From Nocardia farcinica (GTDB lineage Bacteria > Actinomycetota > Actinomycetes > Mycobacteriales > Mycobacteriaceae), in NCBI RefSeq assembly GCF_001182745.1, contig NZ_LN868939.1, positions 806,001 to 870,000 of the forward strand: DNA of 64,000 nt. The letters are read 5' to 3'. A model generated the notes under the pieces. That model searched no databases. It was not told the origin of the DNA and saw only the letters and a program-made list of their open reading frames with translations. Of this stretch, positions 33,181 through 41,766 are shown piece by piece. The position numbers and the translations under genes were made by a program. Position 1 is the first letter of the stretch. Every line of letters starts with the position of its first letter.

Positions 33181-36030
33181 TCAGCGGCTTCGCGTGGGTT
33201 GCGGGCTGTCGCTGCCCTCCTCGTCGTCGGCGTTACCGCCACCCCCGCCGTTGCCGTTGCCGTTGCCACCGCCCGGTGACGCGCCGCCGGTCGGCGCGAC
33301 CGGCTGGCCGGGCAGCGGGCCGGACTCGGAGTTCTGTTGCGGACGCTGCTGCTGGGTCTGCTGCGGCGCGGGCTGCACACCGGGCACCGGGATGGTGATA
33401 CCGGGCAGGATCTCCACCTGGGTGGGGGTGATCACCACCGGGGGCAGCAGCGGGGCTTCCGTGGTCGACGGCGGGGTGTACGGCGCCGTCCACTCGGGCA
33501 CGCCCGCCTGGCCCTTGATCGGGGCGGGCTTGGGGAAGGTCTCGTTGGGCGTGCCGGCCAGGGCACCGTCCATCGTGGCCTTCCAGATGTCCGAGGGCAG
33601 GCTGGAGCCGTAGATCATCGCGCCCGCGTAGTTGCGCAGCGGCGAGTTGTCGACGCTGCCGACCCACACCGCGGTGGACAGCGACGGCGTGTAGCCGACC
33701 ATCCACGCGTCCTTGTTCTCACCGGTGTCCAGCAACTGCGCGGTACCGGTCTTGGCGGCCGACTCGCGGCCACCGGCCAGGCCGTGGTTGCGGGAGTAGG
33801 CGGCGATCGGCTTCATCGCGGCGGTGACGTTGTCCGCCACGGCCGCCGAGACACGCTGCTCGCCCGGCACCTCGCCGCGATCGAGCAACACCTGTCCGTC
33901 GGCGGTGACGACCTTCTGCACGAAGTGCGGCTGGTGGTAGACGCCCGAGGCGGCCAAGGTGGCATAGGCCGAGGCCATGTCCAGCGGGCGGGCCTGGTAC
34001 TGACCGAGCACGATGCCGTTGTTGGGGCCGGAGCCGTCCGGCTCGGACAGCGTCTTGCCGACGCCGGGCAGTTCCTCGGGGATGCCGAGCCGGTGTCCCA
34101 TCTCGGCGATCTTCTGCGGCCCGTTCTGCATGTCCAGCTGCATGCGGTAGAAGCTGGTGTTCAGCGACCGCTTGAGCGCCTCGGCGATGGTGCACATACC
34201 GCAGGACTCGCCCTCGACGTTGGTGATCTTGATGCCGTGCACGGTCAGCGGCGAGCTGTCGTACATCTGCGAGAGCGGAATGCCCTGCTCGAGGTTGGCG
34301 GCCAGGCCGATCACCTTGAACGAGGAACCGGTCTGCAGCGGCGCGTTGGCGAAGTCGTAGCCCTGGCCGTCGGTGCCGCCGTAGTACGCGCGCACCGCGC
34401 CCGTGCGCGGATCGATCGACACCACCGCGGTGCGCAACTGCTCGGGCTCGCCCTGCATCTTGGCGGTGGCGGCCTCGACCGCGGCCTGCTGCGCCTGCGG
34501 GTCGATGGTCGTGGTGATCTGCAGGCCCGCGGTGTTGAGCTGCTGCTCGCTGATGCCAGCGGCAGAGAGTTCCTCCAGGACGCGGGTCTTGATCAGGCCC
34601 TCGGGACCGGAATCGAGCTCGTTGTCCTGGTTCGCCGCCAGCGACACCACCTGGGGATACTGCATGTTCTGGCGCTCGGCCGCGGACAGGTTGCCGCCGC
34701 TGACCATGCCGTCGAGCACGTAGTTCCAGCGCGACTTGGCACCGTCGGGATTCTTCTCCGGGTCCAGCAACGAGGGCAGCTGGATGGTGGCCGCCAGCAC
34801 GGCGCCCTCGGCCACGGTCAGTTCCTGGACCGGCTTGCCGAAGTACGCCTTGGCGGCGGCGTCGATGCCATAGGCGCCGCGCCCGAAGTAGATGGTGTTG
34901 AGGTAGGCGGCCAGGATCTCGTCCTTGCTCCACTGCCTGGCCATCTTCGCCGAGATCACCAGCTCGCGCATCTTCCTCGTCAGCGAGCGTTCGTCGCCGA
35001 CCAGCGCGTTCTTCACGTACTGCTGGGTGATCGTGGAGCCACCGCCCGCGCTCTCCTTGCCCAGGACGTTGTCGCGGGCCGCGCGGGCGAAGCCGGAGAT
35101 GGAGAAGCCGGGGTTGGTATAGAAATCCCGGTCCTCGGCCGCGATCACGGCGTTGCGCACGTGCGGCGGGATCTGGTCGATGGTGACCTCGGTGCGGTTG
35201 CCCTGCGGCGGCACCACCTTGCTGATGACGGTGGAGCCGTCCTGGGCGTAGATGGTGGCCACCTGATTGGTCTTCAGGTCGCCGGGCTGGGGCACCGACA
35301 CGGTGGTGTAGGCGATGAGGAACACCGCGCTGGGCACCATGATCGCCAGCGCGGTGAGCACGTACATCACCCGCCGGATGGTGCGCCACGGCATCCGCCT
35401 GCCCTGACCGGGTCCGCGACCGCCGCCGGACCCGCCCGAGCCGCCGCTGCCGCCCCCGCGGCGCGGCGGTGGGCCGGACGGTGGCCCGGACGCGGCGCGG
35501 CGCTCGCCGGTGGTGGCGCCACCGGCCCGGCGCGCGCCGTCGACGGCCGGGCGCGGGCCGGTCGCGCTGCGCGCCGTGGCGGGCTTGGGTCCGGTCGCCG
35601 CGCCGCCGCGGCGGGCCACCGCTTCACCCAGCGACCCCGGCCGTGCTGCCGGGGTCGCCGCGGGTGTCTGGTTCGGGCGCTGGATGCGTTGGGTCGCGCC
35701 TGCCGCGCCGCCGGGTGCGCCGGTGGGCGGCGCGGGCCGGCCGGGCGCGGGCGCACCCTGCGGCGGCCTGCCCTGGGGTGGCCTGCCCTGCGGCGGGCGG
35801 CCACCCTGCGGGGGCGGGCCGGGGCGGAACGGCGGCTGCCCGCCACGCGGCGGCGCGCCGTTCGGACCGGGGCGCGGCGCACCGGGCGGTGGACCGCCCG
35901 GCTGCGGCCGGAATCCGGGCGGCGGAGCCTGCCGCGGGGGATACGGGTTCGGATCCGGATGTGAACTTCGCTGAGCACGGCCACCGCGCGGTTCATCGCC
36001 GTAGGGGGAAGTCTCGTAAGGCGAATTCAC
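33181..36030 (-). CDS. ponA1: Bifunctional penicillin-binding protein, PonA1 type
   Basis: This class A PBP polymerises glycan strands and cross-links peptides in cell-wall synthesis. I prefer the GTG at 36030 (949 residues) because GGAG sits nine bases before it, although an ATG 15 bases upstream is in frame. The cytoplasmic N terminus (about 1-215) is an extreme Pro/Gly/Arg/Gln-rich region with PPQGR repeats. One membrane helix follows (about 220-243). The GT51 transglycosylase has E299 in EDRDFY and GGSTITQQYVKN. The transpeptidase has S569-x-x-K572, S622-L-N624 and K760-T-G762. A Pro/Gln/Gly-rich tail ends the protein. It lies between the GT87 gene and DUF5318, as in mycobacteria. Confidence 0.93.
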   Translation of the reverse strand: MNSPYETSPYGDEPRGGRAQRSSHPDPNPYPPRQAPPPGFRPQPGGPPPGAPRPGPNGAPPRGGQPPFRPGPPPQGGRPPQGRPPQGRPPQGAPAPGRPAPPTGAPGGAAGATQRIQRPNQTPAATPAARPGSLGEAVARRGGAATGPKPATARSATGPRPAVDGARRAGGATTGERRAASGPPSGPPPRRGGGSGGSGGSGGGRGPGQGRRMPWRTIRRVMYVLTALAIMVPSAVFLIAYTTVSVPQPGDLKTNQVATIYAQDGSTVISKVVPPQGNRTEVTIDQIPPHVRNAVIAAEDRDFYTNPGFSISGFARAARDNVLGKESAGGGSTITQQYVKNALVGDERSLTRKMRELVISAKMARQWSKDEILAAYLNTIYFGRGAYGIDAAAKAYFGKPVQELTVAEGAVLAATIQLPSLLDPEKNPDGAKSRWNYVLDGMVSGGNLSAAERQNMQYPQVVSLAANQDNELDSGPEGLIKTRVLEELSAAGISEQQLNTAGLQITTTIDPQAQQAAVEAATAKMQGEPEQLRTAVVSIDPRTGAVRAYYGGTDGQGYDFANAPLQTGSSFKVIGLAANLEQGIPLSQMYDSSPLTVHGIKITNVEGESCGMCTIAEALKRSLNTSFYRMQLDMQNGPQKIAEMGHRLGIPEELPGVGKTLSEPDGSGPNNGIVLGQYQARPLDMASAYATLAASGVYHQPHFVQKVVTADGQVLLDRGEVPGEQRVSAAVADNVTAAMKPIAAYSRNHGLAGGRESAAKTGTAQLLDTGENKDAWMVGYTPSLSTAVWVGSVDNSPLRNYAGAMIYGSSLPSDIWKATMDGALAGTPNETFPKPAPIKGQAGVPEWTAPYTPPSTTEAPLLPPVVITPTQVEILPGITIPVPGVQPAPQQTQQQRPQQNSESGPLPGQPVAPTGGASPGGGNGNGNGGGGGNADDEEGSDSPQPTRSR

Positions 36031-36142
36031 TGACAAGATCTCCATAACTCGTATCGGTCAAGCGTGGTCGGTGCCGTGGTGGGCACCGCGCCGCGGGTGC
36101 GCGGGCGCCGCGGGTCACCCGATCGGCAGATGACCAAGCACA

Positions 36143-36562
36143 TCACTCGGCGGCGGTACGCCGGTTGGCCCGGGTACCGGAGCGGCGCCGGGTCGGCGCC
36201 GGGGCGTTGCCGAGCACATAGGACTGCACCAGATGATTCCAGCTGCAGGTGCGGCACACCTCGACGACGTGGACCGAGAACTCCTCGCGGGTCTCGGCGA
36301 GGCGCATGAGCTCCTCGGGTGTGCGAGCCGAGCCTGCCACGGGTCCGAGGCCGTCGCCGTAGACCCAGGACACGAGCGTCAACTGCTCTTTCCGGCAGAT
36401 CGGACACGTGACCTCGCTCCCCCGCCCGTGGAACTTCGCCGCACGCAGCAGGTATGGATTGGCATCACACACCTCGGCGACGTCCACGCGGCCCGCATAG
36501 ACGTCGGCCAGCAGCGACCGGCGCCGGAGCGCGTAGTCGACCACCTGCCGCTGAATTCGCAC
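36143..36562 (-). CDS. DUF5318 family protein
   Basis: The 139-residue protein (GTG at 36562) has two Cys pairs, CPIC near 54-57 and CRTC near 103-106, likely a zinc ribbon. The N terminus RIQRQVVDYALRRRSLLADVYAGR and ANPYLLRAAKFHG are typical of this actinobacterial family next to ponA1. The function is unknown. The gene is 112 bases upstream of the PBP gene on the same strand and divergent from the DUF1707 genes. Confidence 0.85.
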   Translation of the reverse strand: MRIQRQVVDYALRRRSLLADVYAGRVDVAEVCDANPYLLRAAKFHGRGSEVTCPICRKEQLTLVSWVYGDGLGPVAGSARTPEELMRLAETREEFSVHVVEVCRTCSWNHLVQSYVLGNAPAPTRRRSGTRANRRTAAE

Positions 36563-36668
36563 GCCACCCAGAGTAGCGGGGCGCGGCGCCGACCGCGCCG
36601 GGCTGTGGGGATTGCCCCAGTCTCGCCGGGCCCGCGATCGGGCGCGTTCGCCCAGCTCGCGCTCTACG

Positions 36669-37790
36669 ATGCAGCGTGTGTCCACAACATCGGGGCGCAC
36701 GCGGGCGCGTGACATCGATCGCGCGAACGCCTCCAGCGTGCTGGACGCCGCGTACGCCGAAGGCCAGCTCGGCGCCGCCGAGTACCACGACCGCACCGCG
36801 CGAGCGGCCGCCGCGAAAACCGTCGGTGACCTGGCCGGGTTGCTCGCCGATCTGCAGGTGCCCGCCACGGTCCGCGACCTGGTACCGTCCTCCGCCGCCG
36901 CCCCGCGAAAGCCTTTGCGGCGCAGTGCTTCCCCGTCCGGTTATCCCGGTCACACCCGTGCCCGTGCCGACGACCGCCGCCGTGTCCACGCCCAACTCGA
37001 CCACGCCCGCGCCGAAGGCCAGCTGACCGAGGACGAGCATCAAGCCCGCCGCGACCTGGCCGACGAGGCCCGCACCCTCGGCGACCTGGCCGTCCTGGTC
37101 GACGACCTGCGCCTGGCGCCGAGCGCCGAGCCCCGGCCGCCGCGCTCGCGCCGGCGGCACTGGTTCCAGCTGGGCGTGGCGGCCGCCGCTGTGGTGGCCG
37201 CGGTGGCGACGGCCACCCTGACCGCGCGGGCGGTGCGGCCCGAACCGCCCGCGCCGGTCGCCGCCCCGGTGGCTCCGGTCGCCGACCTCGACGGCGTCGC
37301 ACCGGTGGTGATCGGCACCCCGAACCTGCTCACCGAGACCGGCCTGCGCCAGCTCGTGGCGGACCTGCGCACCCGGTTCGGTGACCCGACCGTCGACGAA
37401 CTGTCCGTTCACCCCGAGTTGGCCTCGCTGACCAAGGCGGTGCCGGGCCAACCCAACCGAAAGGTCGGCTACTCCTACCGCTGGGGCTTCGCGCCGGACG
37501 GTGCCCCCGTCACCCGCGAACCCGACACCCCGACCGTCGACCTCACCGCGCTCGACCTGACGGCACTGGCGGCACTGATCGCCGAGGCGCCCGCCACCCT
37601 GCGCGTGCCCGACGGCACGACCAGCCACATCGGCGTGGAGATCATGGACAACGACTTCTACGCCGCCTACGGCCTGCCGCGCGGCGCCGTGGCGGTGAGC
37701 GTCTACGCGCGCAACGAGGCACGCGAGAGCGGCCATCTCCTCGCGGCGGCCGACGGCAGGATCGCCCGTACCTGGGAATTCGGGAGGTAG
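36669..37790 (+). CDS. Membrane-anchored protein with two DUF1707 repeats
   Basis: The 373-residue protein (ATG 36669; GTG nine bases later is possible) has two DUF1707 units: IDRANASSVLDAAYAEGQL at about 17-35 and DDRRRVHAQLDHARAEGQL at about 100-118, each followed by a helix and ADL or DDL. A single membrane segment (about 175-200) follows, then an external domain of about 170 residues of unknown fold ending in WEFGR. DUF1707 domains may bind membranes or partners, but no role is established. The next gene starts three bases after its stop and is a shortened paralog with the same external domain. Confidence 0.82.
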   Translation: MQRVSTTSGRTRARDIDRANASSVLDAAYAEGQLGAAEYHDRTARAAAAKTVGDLAGLLADLQVPATVRDLVPSSAAAPRKPLRRSASPSGYPGHTRARADDRRRVHAQLDHARAEGQLTEDEHQARRDLADEARTLGDLAVLVDDLRLAPSAEPRPPRSRRRHWFQLGVAAAAVVAAVATATLTARAVRPEPPAPVAAPVAPVADLDGVAPVVIGTPNLLTETGLRQLVADLRTRFGDPTVDELSVHPELASLTKAVPGQPNRKVGYSYRWGFAPDGAPVTREPDTPTVDLTALDLTALAALIAEAPATLRVPDGTTSHIGVEIMDNDFYAAYGLPRGAVAVSVYARNEARESGHLLAAADGRIARTWEFGR

Positions 37791-37793
37791 GCG

Positions 37794-38597
37794 ATGAGCT
37801 CCGCCCCGTCCGGCGCACTGCGCGCCGCCGACTCCGACCGCGCGGACGTGTGCGGGATGCTCGACGCCGCGCTGGCCGACGGCCAGCTCACCGCCGCCGA
37901 ACACGCCACCCGCACGTCCGCGGCCATGCGCGCGGTCACCTTCGCCGACCTCGAAACCCTGATCGCCGACCTGCAGCTGCCCGAAGCCCTGGTCGACACC
38001 CCCGTCGTGCGCGCGGACCTGCGCCGCCCGCATCGGCTGCGCATGCCGCTCGCGATCGTCGCCGGGGCCGCGGCGCTCGGCGCGGTGGTCGGGCTGGCCG
38101 TCGGATGCGCGGGTGGCGGTGCCGAGACCGCGGCGGAGGCCGGCCGGCCTGCCTTCACCACACCGAACGGCCTGGCGCGGTTCATCGCCGACTACCGTGC
38201 CCACTTCGGCGACACCTCGGTCGACGAGGTCACCCTGCACCCCGAGCATGTGAGCATCGTCCGGCGCGCCGCCGACAACCCCGCGCAGGAGGACCGCTGG
38301 GACTACGACGGCGAGTTCGACCACTCGGTTACCACCTCCCGCGATCCGGACGACCCGACCATCGATCTGGCCGCACTCGACCTGCCCGCGATCGCGGCCG
38401 TGCTGGCGGGCAGCACGCGGACCGTCGGGGTGCCCGAGGGCGCCGTCACGCACCTGGGCATCGAGCCCAGCGACCACGCGGGCATCGCGGGCGGCCTCGA
38501 GGTGCAGATCTTCGTCGCCGACGAGCGCGGCGGCCGCGGCGACCTGACCGTCGCCGCCGACGGCGCACCCGTGGCGGTGTTCCCCGCCGGTCGCTGA
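37794..38597 (+). CDS. Membrane-anchored DUF1707 protein, shorter paralog
   Basis: The 267-residue protein has one DUF1707 unit (about 10-62, DSDRADVCGMLDAALADGQL), a membrane segment at about 84-105 and an external domain aligned with that of the preceding protein: TPNGLARFIADYRAHFGDTSVDEVTLHPE here against TPNLL and LVADLRTRFGDPTVDELSVHPE there. The pair is a tandem duplication in which one DUF1707 copy differs. The transcript is likely shared. Function unknown. Confidence 0.82.
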   Translation: MSSAPSGALRAADSDRADVCGMLDAALADGQLTAAEHATRTSAAMRAVTFADLETLIADLQLPEALVDTPVVRADLRRPHRLRMPLAIVAGAAALGAVVGLAVGCAGGGAETAAEAGRPAFTTPNGLARFIADYRAHFGDTSVDEVTLHPEHVSIVRRAADNPAQEDRWDYDGEFDHSVTTSRDPDDPTIDLAALDLPAIAAVLAGSTRTVGVPEGAVTHLGIEPSDHAGIAGGLEVQIFVADERGGRGDLTVAADGAPVAVFPAGR

Positions 38598-38669
38598 GCC
38601 GGCCCCGGCACGTTTGCGCGCCGCCACCTGTGGTTATCCGTCCCCAGTGGGCCTGACCCTGTGCCTGGT

Positions 38670-38686
38670 TATATCGCTCCGATATA
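38670..38686. promoter_or_regulatory. Palindromic operator upstream of the PadR-ino1 operon
   Basis: TATATCG and CGATATA are separated by three bases, a perfect 17-base palindrome in otherwise GC-rich DNA, 55 bases upstream of the PadR start. Winged-helix PadR repressors bind such AT-rich palindromes, so autoregulation is likely. Confidence 0.6.
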
Positions 38687-38740
38687 GTGGGCAGTCGCAT
38701 CCATCGGTTAGGTCTGCATGACAGTCAGGGGGTGAAGCCC

Positions 38741-39298
38741 GTGCTCGAATTGGCGATTCTCGGGCTGCTCCTCGAATCGCCCATGCACGGTTACGAGCTG
38801 CGCAAGCGGCTGACGGGCCTGCTCGGGGCGTTTCGGGCCTTCTCCTACGGGTCGCTCTATCCCACGCTGCGCCGCATGCAGGCGGACGGACTGATCGCGG
38901 AGGAGGTACCGGAGGGCGCGGCCACGCGCCGGGCCCGCCGGGTCTACCAACTGACCGACAAGGGCCGGGAGCGGTTCAACGAACTGCTCGCCGACACCGG
39001 CCCGCAGAACTACACCGACGACGGCTTCGGCGTTCATCTCGCTTTCTTCAGCCGCACCCCCGCGGAAGCGCGGATGCGGATCCTGGAAGGCAGGCGGCGC
39101 CAAGTCGAGGAGCGCCGAGAGGGGCTCCGGGAAGCGATCAAGAAGGCCAGCGGGTCACTGGATCGCTACACCCGGCAACTCCATCAACTCGGACTCGAAT
39201 CCAGCGAGCGCGAAGTGCGCTGGCTCAACGAGTTGATTGCGGCGGAGCAATCGACGAAGGCGGCACCACAGAAAGAGGGAAATATCGGCCATGAGTGA
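38741..39298 (+). CDS. PadR-family transcriptional regulator
   Basis: The 185-residue protein has the PadR winged helix: [19 protein letters not shown], then [18 protein letters not shown] and [14 protein letters not shown], followed by a long helical dimerisation region (about 95-175). I start it at GTG 38741, with AGGGGGTGA five bases ahead, so that it begins VLELAIL as in mycobacterial relatives; a GTG nine bases upstream is possible. It overlaps ino1 by eight bases, so the two are co-translated. It probably represses its own operon via the palindrome at 38670. Confidence 0.92.
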   Translation: MLELAILGLLLESPMHGYELRKRLTGLLGAFRAFSYGSLYPTLRRMQADGLIAEEVPEGAATRRARRVYQLTDKGRERFNELLADTGPQNYTDDGFGVHLAFFSRTPAEARMRILEGRRRQVEERREGLREAIKKASGSLDRYTRQLHQLGLESSEREVRWLNELIAAEQSTKAAPQKEGNIGHE

Positions 39299-40385
39299 CA
39301 TCAACACGGCTGAGAACGCCACCGAAGTGCGCGTGGCCATTGTGGGCGTGGGCAACTGCGCCTCCTCCTTGGTCCAGGGCGTGCAGTACTACAAGGACGC
39401 GGACGAGAGCGCGACCGTGCCCGGCCTGATGCACGTCAAGTTCGGCCCCTACCACGTCCGCGACGTCAAGTTCGTCGCCGCGTTCGACGTGGACGCCAAG
39501 AAGGTCGGCTTCGACCTGGCCGAGGCGATCTTCGCCAGCGAGAACAACACCATCAAGATCTCCGACGTGCCACCGACCGACGTGGTCGTGCAGCGCGGCC
39601 CGACGCTCGACGGCATCGGCAAGTACTACGCGCAGACCATCGAGGTCTCCGAGGCCGAGCCGGTCGACGTCGTGCAGGCGCTCGTGGACGCGAAGGTCGA
39701 CGTCCTCGTCTCCTACCTGCCGGTGGGCTCGGAGGAAGCCGACAAGTTCTACGCCCAGTGCGCCATCGACGCGGGCGTCGCGTTCGTCAACGCGCTGCCG
39801 GTGTTCATCGCCTCCGACCCGGTGTGGGCCAAGAAGTTCACCGACGCGGGCGTGCCGATCGTCGGCGACGACATCAAGAGCCAGGTCGGCGCCACCATCA
39901 CCCACCGCGTCATGGCCAAGCTCTTCGAAGACCGCGGCGTGCAGCTCGACCGCACCATGCAGCTCAACGTCGGCGGCAACATGGACTTCAAGAACATGCT
40001 CGAGCGCGAGCGGCTGGAGTCGAAGAAGATCTCCAAGACCCAGGCCGTCACCAGCAACCTGAAGAAGGAGCTGGGCGCCAACGACGTGCACATCGGCCCC
40101 TCCGACCACGTCGGCTGGCTCGACGACCGCAAGTGGGCCTACGTGCGCCTGGAAGGCCGCGCCTTCGGCGACGTGCCGCTGAACCTGGAGTACAAGCTCG
40201 AGGTGTGGGACTCGCCGAACTCGGCGGGCATCATCATCGACGCGGTGCGCGCGGCCAAGATCGCCAAGGACCGCGGCATCGGCGGCCCGGTCATCCCGGC
40301 CTCGGCCTACCTGATGAAGTCGCCGCCGCAGCAGCTCGCCGACGACGTCGCCCGCGAACAGCTCGAGGCTTTCATCGTTGGATAG
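39291..40385 (+). CDS. ino1: Inositol-3-phosphate synthase
   Basis: The 364-residue NAD-dependent enzyme converts glucose 6-phosphate to 1L-myo-inositol 1-phosphate, the entry to phosphatidylinositol, lipoarabinomannan and mycothiol. The Rossmann start [19 protein letters not shown] is at about 11-29. The conserved blocks [18 protein letters not shown] and [16 protein letters not shown], the catalytic-Lys segment NMDFKNM, and [11 protein letters not shown] are all present. Length matches actinobacterial Ino1. The gene is the second of the PadR-ino1 operon and ends before a long inverted repeat and a strong terminator. Confidence 0.97.
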   Translation: MSDINTAENATEVRVAIVGVGNCASSLVQGVQYYKDADESATVPGLMHVKFGPYHVRDVKFVAAFDVDAKKVGFDLAEAIFASENNTIKISDVPPTDVVVQRGPTLDGIGKYYAQTIEVSEAEPVDVVQALVDAKVDVLVSYLPVGSEEADKFYAQCAIDAGVAFVNALPVFIASDPVWAKKFTDAGVPIVGDDIKSQVGATITHRVMAKLFEDRGVQLDRTMQLNVGGNMDFKNMLERERLESKKISKTQAVTSNLKKELGANDVHIGPSDHVGWLDDRKWAYVRLEGRAFGDVPLNLEYKLEVWDSPNSAGIIIDAVRAAKIAKDRGIGGPVIPASAYLMKSPPQQLADDVAREQLEAFIVG

Positions 40386-40401
40386 CCGCTGGCGCGGCGG
40401 G

Positions 40402-40488
40402 TTCGCGGCCCGGTGTGGCTCGCGGGTCCGCTACCGCTGCTTGCCTTCGACGTGCGCAGCGGCAGCGGACCCGCGAGCCGGCCGCGAA
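40402..40488. repeat. 87-base imperfect inverted repeat after ino1
   Basis: Nested complementary arms start 16 bases after the ino1 stop: 40402-40410 with 40480-40488, 40417-40432 (16 bases, perfect) with 40464-40479, and 40434-40440 with 40456-40462. It would form a long hairpin with a 15-base loop on either strand. A standard terminator follows separately, so the role of this structure is unclear. Confidence 0.8.
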
Positions 40489-40562
40489 TCTCCGAGGCTC
40501 GGTCTCGCTTCGCTCGAACCCTGAGGTGTTCGAGTCCGGAGTGTGGTTGGGCATTGTGACGA

Positions 40563-40595
40563 AAAGGCCGGTCGGGGTGTGTCCGACCGGCCTTT
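40563..40595. terminator. Bidirectional terminator
   Basis: AAAGGCCGGTCGG (40563-40575) pairs with CCGACCGGCCTTT (40583-40595), loop of seven, followed by a T-rich run. It lies between convergent ino1 and effector-binding-protein genes. Confidence 0.85.
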
Positions 40596-40626
40596 CGTCT
40601 GTCTCTGTTCAGTCCCTGTCGACGTA

Positions 40627-41052
40627 TCAGTCCAAGGAGACGTAGACCTCTACCGAGGTGGGGCCGGTGTAGCGCTCGATCTCGGCGGTGTGGGAACGGG
40701 TGATGACGCCGCTGGCTTCGGCCTTGGCCACCTGGGCCCATGCGGTGCGTAGTAGGTCGTAGGGCTTGTCGGAGACGACGAACTTGGCGTAGCGGCCCTG
40801 GGGGATGCGGGTGAGGACGTCGCCCTGGTCCATGTCGGCCAGACCGGCGACCTCGTAGCCGAGCACGGCGACGGCGTGGTCGTTCTGGCCGATGTAGGCC
40901 GCCACGCGGGGCACGTTCTTCTCCCTGGCCAGGTAGCGGTCCCAGGTGAAATTCACCAGATCGAGGTCGCGGGCGGTCACCTCGCGACCCGCCAGCGGGA
41001 CGGTCAGCCCGGCCACCAGGCTCTCGTCCAGGGTGACGATCTCGAAATCCAC
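40627..41052 (-). CDS. Stand-alone effector-binding (GyrI-like) domain protein, copy 1
   Basis: The 141-residue protein consists only of an effector-binding fold of the AraC/GyrI/SOUL type: MDFEIVTLDESLVAGLTVPLAG, then GYEVAGLADMDQGDVLTRIPQGRYAKFVV and ERYTGPTSVEVYVSLD, as in AraC-regulator C-terminal domains and GyrI. There is no DNA-binding part. Such proteins bind small amphipathic molecules or inhibit gyrase. The start at 41052 follows the paralogous gene by nine bases, so they form one operon. Confidence 0.8.
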   Translation of the reverse strand: MDFEIVTLDESLVAGLTVPLAGREVTARDLDLVNFTWDRYLAREKNVPRVAAYIGQNDHAVAVLGYEVAGLADMDQGDVLTRIPQGRYAKFVVSDKPYDLLRTAWAQVAKAEASGVITRSHTAEIERYTGPTSVEVYVSLD

Positions 41053-41061
41053 AGTGCGTTC

Positions 41062-41520
41062 CTACCCGTCGCTCGGTTCGTCGGCCAGCGCCACGAAGAC
41101 TTCCGCGGTATGGGCGTCGGGATAGTGCTCCCAGTCCCCGGTGTAGGAGCGGACGAAACGTCCGGCCGCCTCGGCGTCCCACACCGCCCGCCAGATGCTC
41201 ACGATGGTATCGCCGAGATTGTCACCGCTGGCGATGAAGCGGGCGAAGCGCCCGCCCGGCACCCTGGCCAGCACATCGCCGGGCAGCAGGTCGTCGAGGC
41301 TGCGACAGCGATAGCCGACGATGTGGGTCAGATAGGAATTGATCTCCGGGGCGTGGTCGACATACGCGGTGGTCGGTGGGCCGGGCAGCCGGCGCGACAG
41401 ATTCCGCTTCCACGCCTCCTCCACCTTCGCTCGCCGCGGCCCCTCGACCGCGAGCGCCGGGCTGCGAAGTACTGTGCCCGCCACCAGCGTCTCGGGACGG
41501 TCAACGACATTGAAATCCAC
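41062..41520 (-). CDS. Stand-alone effector-binding (GyrI-like) domain protein, copy 2
   Basis: The 152-residue protein (GTG at 41520) aligns with copy 1 along its length: VDFNVVDRPETLVAGTV, then GYRCRSLDDLLPGDVLARVPGGRFARFIA and HYPDAHTAEVFVALAD. It carries a slightly longer middle segment (RRAKVEEAWKRNLSRRLPG). The pair results from tandem duplication and later divergence. A 246-base gap upstream, up to the second PBP gene, holds no gene and should contain the promoter. Confidence 0.75.
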   Translation of the reverse strand: MDFNVVDRPETLVAGTVLRSPALAVEGPRRAKVEEAWKRNLSRRLPGPPTTAYVDHAPEINSYLTHIVGYRCRSLDDLLPGDVLARVPGGRFARFIASGDNLGDTIVSIWRAVWDAEAAGRFVRSYTGDWEHYPDAHTAEVFVALADEPSDG

Positions 41521-41766
41521 CGGCGTAGCCCCTAAGTCTCGTCTGTTCCTGCGTCGGCGGCGCGCGCTGCCCGCCCGCGTACCGCTGCCCTCGTCGCTCG
41601 ATGCGCATATCCTCGCGCATCCGCCCGCACAACGGGCGCCGACCCTGGCTCGATGTTCGCCGCCGTACGCCGCCTCACTCTGGCAAACGATGCTGCCACG
41701 TCGCACGTTCCCTCGCGGGGCGCTAGATAACAAGATCGATGCAAGATGGCGGCGTTCGGCATCGGC

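Noticed and set aside
35740..35830. GC-rich tandem repeats in the PBP gene as a mobile element
   Set aside because: They encode the PPQGR repeats of the Pro-rich N-terminal region in frame.
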